From Gamarada debralockiae (taxonomy: Eukaryota; Ascomycota; Leotiomycetes; Helotiales; Hyphodiscaceae): a DNA stretch of 64,000 bases. The position numbers were made by a program, and so were the translations under genes. Positions 57,752 through 64,000 of the stretch are shown in pieces. The stretch covers positions 99,146 to 163,145 of the forward strand of contig NXFV01002039.1 of assembly GCA_002803225.1 (NCBI GenBank), in the 5' to 3' direction. Each line of letters begins with the position of its first letter. The stretch's first letter is position 1. Below the pieces are notes generated by a model. The model worked only from the letters and a program-made list of their open reading frames with translations, made no database searches and was not told the origin of the DNA.

Positions 57752-58014
57752 CGAAGGCGCGCGCAATTGAAAACCGATCATTTTCGCGAAAATTCAAGAA
57801 AACTAAAACTCTAGAATTTTTCGCAAGCCTATATTAAATTCGCAACGTTCTATAATTTTTATTCTTTACCTATTAAACCATATAAGAAGAAGCCTAAACA
57901 AAAAATCAATTATTCAAGAAAAAATATTTTGTGGCTATATTACTACTTAATTGATTATAGGCCCCAAAATCGCTTCTTTAAAAAGTGATCGGTTTTCAAT
58001 TGCGCGCGCTTTCG
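57752..58014. mobile_element. MITE of 263 bp with TA duplication
   Basis: Left end CGAAGGCGCGCGCAATTGAA and right end, on the opposite strand, CGAAAGCGCGCGCAATTGAA continue as a near-perfect inverted repeat of about 28 bp, flanked by TA at 57750-57751 and 58015-58016. The interior is A/T-rich without a frame. It is a non-autonomous Tc1/mariner-type element; its termini do not match the Fot1-type or Tc1 copies in this window. Confidence 0.85.
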
Positions 58015-58266
58015 TACGCCAAAATACTAAGCGAAAAATCTAATACGCGATGTGATCATTTATTTGACACAATAAATCTTAATAGAAATATAATCCCTTT
58101 CAATATGCAATAGAATACGTTCTAGTTAGCCTTTACGTCTGAGGGAATCAAATCATATGTACTGTGGTTGAAGTTATGTACTATCGCAAATGGCTGTTTT
58201 TAGTGATGTTTTTAAAAGTGGCTCAGACTTAGTGGCACTGACTGTACTGCTCAGGTTGCTCAGGTA

Positions 58267-59525
58267 CGGAAGGGGGTTTAGTGTAGGTCTCGCCCGCCCC
58301 TGTAGGGTGACTTGGTAGAACATTGTAGAAACGTCGCTGCCCTACCATAAATGTGAGGCTATTCCCACTGATTTTTACTACTGCAATAGCATTGTCACTA
58401 TGCCTTGGACCTGGGAGACTCCTACGCGTGTTCGCTTTAAGACTCTTCTTAAAGAGGGTTATTCTTAACGACAAGCAGCCCGAAAACTCGGTAGTCCTCG
58501 ATCATTAGCTTGATATTGGATTAATAAACCTGATCGACAAGTAAAAACCACCTGGTACAGCTCCTATAATACCAAATGATAGGATTAAAGAGATAGTCGA
58601 CTAGTTTACTAGCCATTACGATCGATGTATTTATACGATAAGAGAGAGATTCGAGAGAAATTTAATTTAGAATGCTGTGACAACACTCTTAAAGCATTTG
58701 CATGATACGGATATCACTACCATTCTCCCGATTACAAGCCCTTTATCTTAAGGCAAAACCAACTTAAACGATGGACCTTCTCGATCGTGAATTAGGATAA
58801 AGAAGTTAGTTATTAGAGGAGAGGCTTCTATACGGACGAAACTATCACTCGGACAGATATGCTCTATCGTAGACGTCTCTGACGTGCTCGAGGAGAGAGA
58901 AGGAGACTGGATTACATTCAATTTACGTTTTATTCGGGCTATAAGTCTGTCATGGTTTGGGCTGTGATTGGCTGAACTACAAGAGTCCTTTGTATGTCGT
59001 ATCGTACAAAGGCTTTACGTAAGAGAAGTATGCTGAGCAAATTTTACGAGGGCCACTAATGGAGGCTTTTAAGTAGCCTAGTGACAACTTCTGTGTCGAG
59101 GATAATAGTAACATACATGGGAAGTCTAATACAAAGAAGAATAAGGGGTTGTATAATGCAGTACGACTAGAATGCTATATCAACTCGATTAACTGGCCTC
59201 CCTGCTCTCCAGACCTCAACCCAATCGAGAATATATAGAAAGTTTTAAAGTAGAAGCTACGGAATCGGACACCGCATAGATGCTGGACTCTTTTAGACTT
59301 GAAGGAGGCGATAGTTGATATTTGGGAGAAGGAGATCTCTATACACTTGATCAATAACTATCTCGACACGATGCCAGAGCGAATTGCAAAGGTTAGAATA
59401 CGGAAAGGAGGCCCTTCAGGCTAGTGAATGTAGAGTAAAGCAGCAATAGATTTTATATCCTAATTAATCATAAGGGAGTGGCAGAATCAGGGGGGTGGGC
59501 AAGACCAACACTGAACCCCCTTCCG
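58267..59525 (+). mobile_element. Tc1/mariner transposon, 1,259 bp, with TIRs and TA duplication
   Basis: Left end CGGAAGGGGGTTTAGTGTAG and right end, on the opposite strand, CGGAAGGGGGTTCAGTGTTG extend as an imperfect inverted repeat of about 33 bp. TA at 58265-58266 and 59526-59527 is the target duplication. It sits inside a GCTCAGG array; removing it rejoins CAGG-TA-GCTCAGG, the array's own spacing. The interior carries a decayed Tc1-type transposase. Confidence 0.92.
58400..59424 (+). pseudogene. Tc1-type transposase, RIP-like decay
   Basis: ATG at 58400 gives MPWTWETPTRVRFKTLLKEGYS, then TAA where Gln is expected, then RQAARKLGSPRS and a TGA: a Tc1 helix-turn-helix start. After a frame change the DDE part reads FYTDETSITRTD (first Asp), later WPPCSPDLNPIENI followed by TAG for the expected Trp (second and third acidic residues), and ends MPERIAKVRIRKGGPSG at 59424. 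Stops are TAA, TAG and TGA at Gln, Trp and Arg positions. It cannot encode active enzyme. Confidence 0.85.
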
Positions 59526-59800
59526 TAGCTCAGGTAGCTCAGGTAGCTCAGGCGGCTCAGGTAAGCCGAGGGTGAGCCGAGGGTGATTAGTGCCTGAGCA
59601 GAGCAGCAAGACTGACTAATCGACCTTGGGAGAAAGAAAAAAAATGTTGTGTCAGACTACCACAATAGTCATACTCGACTTTTTCTTTCGCTAATTCCGT
59701 TTTAGTCTGCAGACCTGAGCAGCGGCCGCTTTAACCTGAGTCGGGGGTGAGCATGGCTGAGCCTGAGCCTGAGCAGCCTGAGCACTCGCTGAATAAGCCT
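59526..59800. repeat. GCTCAGG array followed by the same word inverted
   Basis: 59528-59560 holds four GCTCAGG words spaced nine bases apart (GCTCAGGTA). 59711-59800 holds CCTGAGC words, the reverse complement, about seven times. The part left of the Tc1 copy (58248-58266) belongs to the same array. The two orientations could fold back on each other. Confidence 0.7.
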
Positions 59801-60227
59801 GAGCATGCATCGAGAGACCATTTTAGAACCCAAACGGGCTCGTTTTGGCTCCTTGAGGCCCGGTTACACTTTCCTCGTCTTGTCTCCAACCGCAGATCCC
59901 ATTTGGGCTACGACCAAGATTCCTTCAGAACCATTTTGCATCTACATCCGCTTACATACTGCAGTGGATGGCCACATGTCCGATTCACGCAGAAGAAAAA
60001 GTATAGAAGCCAGTTTCGAAATGTGTGCTCTAATTATCAAGTCCAAAATACGCTCAGCGCAGCAGCAATCCCTTGCAAATATTCATCGTTATCCTCATCA
60101 TCCGCGTCGGAAGTATCACCATTGATGGTTGATAGTATTGTCGATGCTGGCTCAGTATCATAACTGACTAGCTGACCAGTGTCATACACCGGTTGATCCT
60201 CACCCGTATCGTAGTTTGTACAAGGAC
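59801..60227. other. 3' flank of the PigL_N gene with an open tail on the minus strand
   Basis: Plus-strand frames here are weak. On the minus strand, directly after the PigL_N gene's stop, a different frame is open for about 60 codons (SPCTNYDTGEDQPVYDTGQ, DADDEDNDEYLQGIAAALS) to a TGA near 60.04 kb and is preceded by CTCATTTCAG, a good splice acceptor. It may be a last exon of the PigL_N gene. Confidence 0.4.
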
Positions 60228-62881
60228 TTAAAATCTGAAATGAGATTTTTTCTCGCTCTTCTCAAGAAGGAACGATTCTGCACCATCAAGATTGTCTCTC
60301 ATCTGATTGGCAGCATTGTTTGGGGGTTCATCCGATGAAACAAAAAGCATACTTGGACCAAGCCTTGAACGGAGATTGGAAAGATCTCTATTTTGTGATC
60401 CAGGAGGCCGATCCTCTGTCATATTGTTGGCAAGCGCGGAGGTGGCAGAATTTTGTTCGAGCTCTGTGGGTTGTGCGATTTGCTCAGACATTTCGTCACT
60501 TAGGGAGGTTAAGTATTTTGACCATGACGAAGGATCCACGGAATAATACGTTAAGCTGCCCGGGTATATTTTGATGGATCCATCGTTGATCCTTCTTCCA
60601 GGTCTCCTAGTAGCCGAGCAGGAAAGGTTAGCCAGCTGGTATGCCAGAGATGCAATTCTATCGGCATTCATTGTATCGTGGACAGCGTGAAAATCCCATC
60701 CAATATGATACAAAGCCTGCTGTAAGTAGATAAAAGTCCCCCAAGTGCGAAAGGCTCCGAGTTCCCCAACAATATCAAGAAACTGAAGCGGAGGATCAGT
60801 TTGAACCAAACCGCAGTCCTTGCAAGATTCCAGACACCTATGAAGCTTTCCTAGAAGTCTAATGATACCCTTTTCTGGCATCTTTTCTTCTCCCATTTCG
60901 TGATTTTCAAGTAGCCGTAAAATGAAATGGAGCAACCTTAACTTTTCTTCTAGGTCCTTACAGTCGTCTAATATTTGGAGATAGAAATCACGACTTGGGT
61001 CGCATAGAAGAGAGTCCTTCGTCTCCCTATAGCATCTTTCGTCAGACTCGATGTCTCCGGCCAGGAATTTCCTTATATCAGTGCGATATTTCAGTTGCAA
61101 CTCAACGTCTGTTGGCCAGGCTATTGGCCATTCTTCTTGCGTTTGGAGAAGAACAAACATCGGCATGTTAACTCTGGCAATTTTCACACGCCACATTAAG
61201 TCGTCCAGATTGGCTCCCAGTAAAGGGTCGTGAGAGCTTTTGGTTATCATGATTCGTCCAAGGTTGACTAGGTAAGGCTCCAAGGCTTTCGGGCAATTCA
61301 TCCCCAGTGTAATAAGTGCGGAAAGAGGGGAGGGTCCATAAGGATCATCATTGGACCTTGGCAAACCAGGATCGAGACCATAGTTCACGATTTCCTTATA
61401 AACATCGACAAGGTTGAAGATGCGGCTGGAAGCAACAACAAGTGATTTTGAGGTCGTTGCAGCAGCAGCAGTTGATAGTATGTGCAACAGAACCAAGTCC
61501 AGGAGAGACTTTTCGCCCCAGAGCCGATCAAATGGTGAGGCCTGGCCACTTCCAAAAAGCTTTCTTACTGTATCCACATCTCCCAAAATACAAGCTGTTA
61601 CTATCGCAGCATCTGAATCGATGATGTTGAAAACTCGAAGGTTGGGCTCTGCTGGATAATCATCAACCGCAAACCCATGCTGAATAAAGGAGCAGTACAC
61701 GCCCATTCGAACAAACTCGGGATCAGGCATAAGATTGATGTTCGTTTGAGTTACGGTCGACACCTGACACTCCGGTTCCGAGTCCAGTCCTCCCAGTTCC
61801 AGACGTTCCAACAAGATTGTCGTTGTGGACTGAACCGTTACGATGCCGATTGTTCGTATGTATGTTTTGGTATTCACACACTGTCGAAGAACCTTCCTAG
61901 ACACTGGGTCGTCTCGTGATATCTTTCGAGTAGTATCAGTTGCAGACTCGGCTGGGGTATGCACTTTCGAGAGATCTGAATAGAACTCTACGAATGCGGC
62001 GCGAAATGTATCTTTGATAATACCGGAAATGCCCAAGGGAAGTTGGTTTAATGATTCAAATACCGGTTTCGGTTCCATCGCGGCGGCCTGGCTGTAGTCT
62101 AGTACTGAGGACAACGGATTCGAGCAATTTCGAGCGACAAATGTTGTAAAAGAACTGAACTTTTGAGAGTGTAATGCGTTAATACAGGCTGAAAGTTCGT
62201 GGATTCTTGTTTCAAAGGAAGCAACCTCCCTCCTCATTTCGCAAACTTCTTGATTCACATTTTCCATTTGGTCGTAAACTTCGTCAAGCTTTGGCGGCAA
62301 TCTCGAGATGACTTCCGATGACGAATCAACGCTTGAAACGAGAGAACCAAGAAACTGATGTGTCACTCTTCCAGCAACAGTTTGCTCACGTGCCAGAGAT
62401 CTGTCCAGTCACTCAGTAGAGTTATGATACGGACTAAATGCTCTATGAGTACTCACAAGAGAGCACTAGCCTGTGCAGCAAGGATATATCCTTTGGCTCT
62501 TTGTACCCGTCCTAGGTGTCTCCCACATTTGTCTTTGCTCAGAAAAAATTTGACCCCAGCCCACCTGCTACTTGTTATATCGAGCTTTGCGACGAATGTG
62601 CTTAACTTCGTCACTGCTTCGAGGCCGAAAGCGAGGGCCAGTTTCGGTTGGCCGTCATCGCATATTCGAAGACCAGCAAAGGCAATGTCGGAAAGAGTTC
62701 TCTGGAAGACCTGCATAGCTAGCTCGAAATTTAAAATCTCAGACCGTAATGACCGAATATCGTCAGATGCATCTTTTATGTCATCAAGTAAATTTCGGAT
62801 CGTCTGGCAACCTTGAAGGACTTGTCCAGCTGTGCTGATGAAGGCGACCACCGACGCGCCGAAAGCGAGAGCTTCCGCCAT
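60228..62881 (-). CDS. PigL_N-domain (STAND N-terminus type) protein with ankyrin-like region
   Basis: Exon 1 62881-62457, intron 62456-62401 (GTGAGT donor, GACAG acceptor, 56 nt), exon 2 62400-60228; 865 residues, no damage. MAEALAFGASVVAFISTAGQ and QTIRNLLDDIKDASDDIRSL are the typical start of the fungal PigL_N (formerly Helo-like) N-terminal domain, found ahead of NACHT or ankyrin parts in STAND proteins. A coiled-coil stretch follows (about 160-240, QMENVNQEVCEMRREVASFE). AAIVTACILGDVDTVRKLFGSG near 400 is ankyrin-like; the rest is helical without a NACHT motif. It is probably a signalling or incompatibility-related protein; the partner is unknown. The 3' end may continue into a further exon (see 59801-60227). 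Confidence 0.8.
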
Positions 62882-63240
62882 CCTGAAAAGTAAAGCGCAA
62901 TTCTACATAAAATTGATGTTTTTTTCATGAAGGTGCACGAAAGAGGGGTGAGAATTGGGGTGCATCGAAAAGGCATACCGCTAGTCTGCCTCGCAGCCTT
63001 ATTGACACTTAATGAGCCTAGCAAGATAAGCAGGACTTATCGTGGGGCGCTTTTGCCGAGTAATTTCCTGAAATCACGTGTGATTACAGGCATGCCAAAT
63101 GATAAGTCTTAGCGACCCCCCTAGGGAGCCCCCCTCTAAAAAAATCTAGTATACAAACGTACTACAACAGTACTAAGTTAGTCTGTAAGAGTTGCGCATA
63201 GGGTCTGTAGTAAGATCAGTCTTCAAATCACGTCAAATGG
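62882..63240. other. Gene-free stretch
   Basis: Upstream of the PigL_N gene; its promoter should lie in 62.9-63.1 kb. From about 63.12 kb the sequence turns A/T-rich. No gene recognised. Confidence 0.45.
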
Positions 63241-63402
63241 GCTAGGAATAGTTGAGCTATCTAGGTTTTAGTGTATTTTTTAATTAAAGATCACAGGTTT
63301 ATTAGCTAGACTATAATTATATTAAATAGGCTAAGACTAGTTAAGATATATAAGTTTCAATGCGTTTTTAATTTTAAAGACAAAGGTTCACTAGCTAGAC
63401 TA
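63241..63402. repeat. Two imperfect 73-bp direct repeats in AT-rich sequence
   Basis: 63241-63313 and 63330-63402 both start GCTA(A/G)GA and end AGCTAGACTA, with TTTTTAATT in the middle, and are 73 bp long with a 16-bp spacer. Differences are mainly C/T and A/G transitions. They lie at the 3' side of the GCR1_C gene and could be part of the end of a mobile element. Confidence 0.7.
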
Positions 63403-63999
63403 CGCAGACCCTGATAGTACTACCCGCCCAGGCAGCCCTCCTCTCCTCCCCCATCTGCCCCAGCGCCCCCTGCTGCGCTGTCCCCGTACGGCGTGCTGCC
63501 CCCGTACGGCGTGCTGCCCCCGTACGGCGTGCTGCCCCCGTACGGCGTGCTGCCCCCGTACGGCGTGCTGCCCCTGTGCGGCGCGCTGCCCGCGCGCTAC
63601 AAGCTGGTGCTGGCGGCGCTGCTTCAGGTCATCAACAAGCTGGTTTAGGCCACGGCCTGCACGCAGCAGCTCAAGCTCAGTGACGGCCGCCTCCTCGCTC
63701 TTGCCGCGTGCTATGCGGGCCAGGAGCTCGTCCCAGATCACCTTCCGCCGGCAGAACTGGACCCTGACTGTATTACCTGGGCGCCAGCGGCTCCCCCACT
63801 TCTCCTCGAGCTCCCTGACTGCCGGCCGGCCCGCGAAGCCCTCCTGCCACTCCCGCCACACGTCCTTGACCGTAAAGGCCTTCGCTAGGCCCGTAACGAC
63901 TGGCGGGCCAGGCTCAGGGGCAGCGCCAGGGGCAGCGCCAGGGGCAGCGCCAGGGGCAGCGCCAGGGGTAGTACTAGAAGCTACAGGCAATGGAGCTGT
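63400..63999 (-). CDS. GCR1_C-domain protein of Crypton-type elements, C-terminal part, cut by the window edge
   Basis: The frame is open from the right edge to a TAG at 63400-63402; the 5' part lies outside. FTVKDVWREWQEGFAGRPAV, LEEKWGSRWRPGN and QFCRRKVIWDELLARIARGK match the GCR1_C DNA-binding domain, which fungi carry in glycolysis activators and, more often, in Crypton tyrosine-recombinase transposons. Ahead of it is a GAAP tetrapeptide repeated four times; behind it, RGQHAV hexapeptides from an 18-bp tandem repeat and an RGRWGRWGRRGG end. Very G+C-rich against an A/T-rich flank. I infer a mobile-element origin. A host transcription factor is the alternative. Confidence 0.7.
   Translation of the reverse strand, partial: TAPLPVASSTTPGAAPGAAPGAAPGAAPEPGPPVVTGLAKAFTVKDVWREWQEGFAGRPAVRELEEKWGSRWRPGNTVRVQFCRRKVIWDELLARIARGKSEEAAVTELELLRAGRGLNQLVDDLKQRRQHQLVARGQRAAQGQHAVRGQHAVRGQHAVRGQHAVRGQHAVRGQRSRGRWGRWGRRGGLPGRVVLSGSA
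63481..63590. repeat. 18-bp tandem repeat inside the GCR1_C gene
   Basis: About five copies of CCCCGTACGGCGTGCTGC, nearly identical, encoding repeated GQHAVR on the minus strand. A second, shorter array (CAGGGGCAGCGC, 12 bp, four copies) at about 63916-63968 encodes GAAP repeats. Confidence 0.9.
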
Positions 64000-64000
64000 C

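Noticed and set aside
59747..60163. 138-codon plus-strand frame starting inside the CCTGAGC array
   Set aside because: Its first 20 residues are just the translated repeat (EPEPEQPEH), the rest has no domain, and the opposite strand has the more gene-like signal.

Overview
This window reads as nuclear DNA of a filamentous ascomycete (Pezizomycotina; a leotiomycete is my guess, not shown by the sequence). The evidence is short GT-AG introns (43-160 nt, mostly 53-61), many fungus-specific families (HET, fungal BTB, PigL_N, C6 zinc cluster, DUF3435, DUF7708), and C-to-T decay in CpA context typical of repeat-induced point mutation (RIP). No rRNA, tRNA or CRISPR was recognised.

Layout: 0-16 kb is accessory and decayed. 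It holds a BTB remnant, a complete but RIP-killed HET-NACHT-WD40 immune-receptor-like gene (2.5-7.1 kb), an intact HET gene (8.1-10.2 kb), a Fot1/pogo-type transposon with exact termini (10.4-12.3 kb) and a second BTB gene with one frameshift. 17-22 kb holds a third BTB remnant, a chymotrypsin-fold peptidase-like gene with a tandem-repeat-bearing peptidase fragment at its 3' side, and a four-exon PDDEXK-like gene. 22-36 kb mixes a broken secreted CE16 esterase with CBM1, an F-box gene beside a dead paralogue, an intact 968-residue fungal protein, and broken pieces of C6 transcription factors and a DUF7708 gene.

About 39.5-48.8 kb is a conserved core island. It contains UFD1 (ubiquitin-proteasome), a LIN1/CD2BP2-type GYF protein (U5 snRNP), RVB2 (AAA+ chromatin remodelling) and a long coiled-coil protein, all intact with clean introns and short intergenic spaces.

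49-64 kb is accessory again. It holds a HET remnant, a small secreted protein, a C2H2 protein, a DUF3435 (tyrosine-recombinase-like) fragment, a MITE, a Tc1/mariner copy inserted in a GCTCAGG array, an intact two-exon PigL_N (STAND-type N-terminus) gene, and at the right edge the 3' part of a GC-rich GCR1_C gene of the kind carried by Crypton-like elements.

The main story is a self/non-self-recognition and mobile-element neighbourhood (HET, NLR, BTB, PigL_N, DUF7708) with RIP-type inactivation, wrapped around a small housekeeping block. The most striking object is the HET-NACHT-WD40 gene. With one predicted intron its whole reading frame stays in phase, and the stops I examined all sit at expected Trp or Gln codons.
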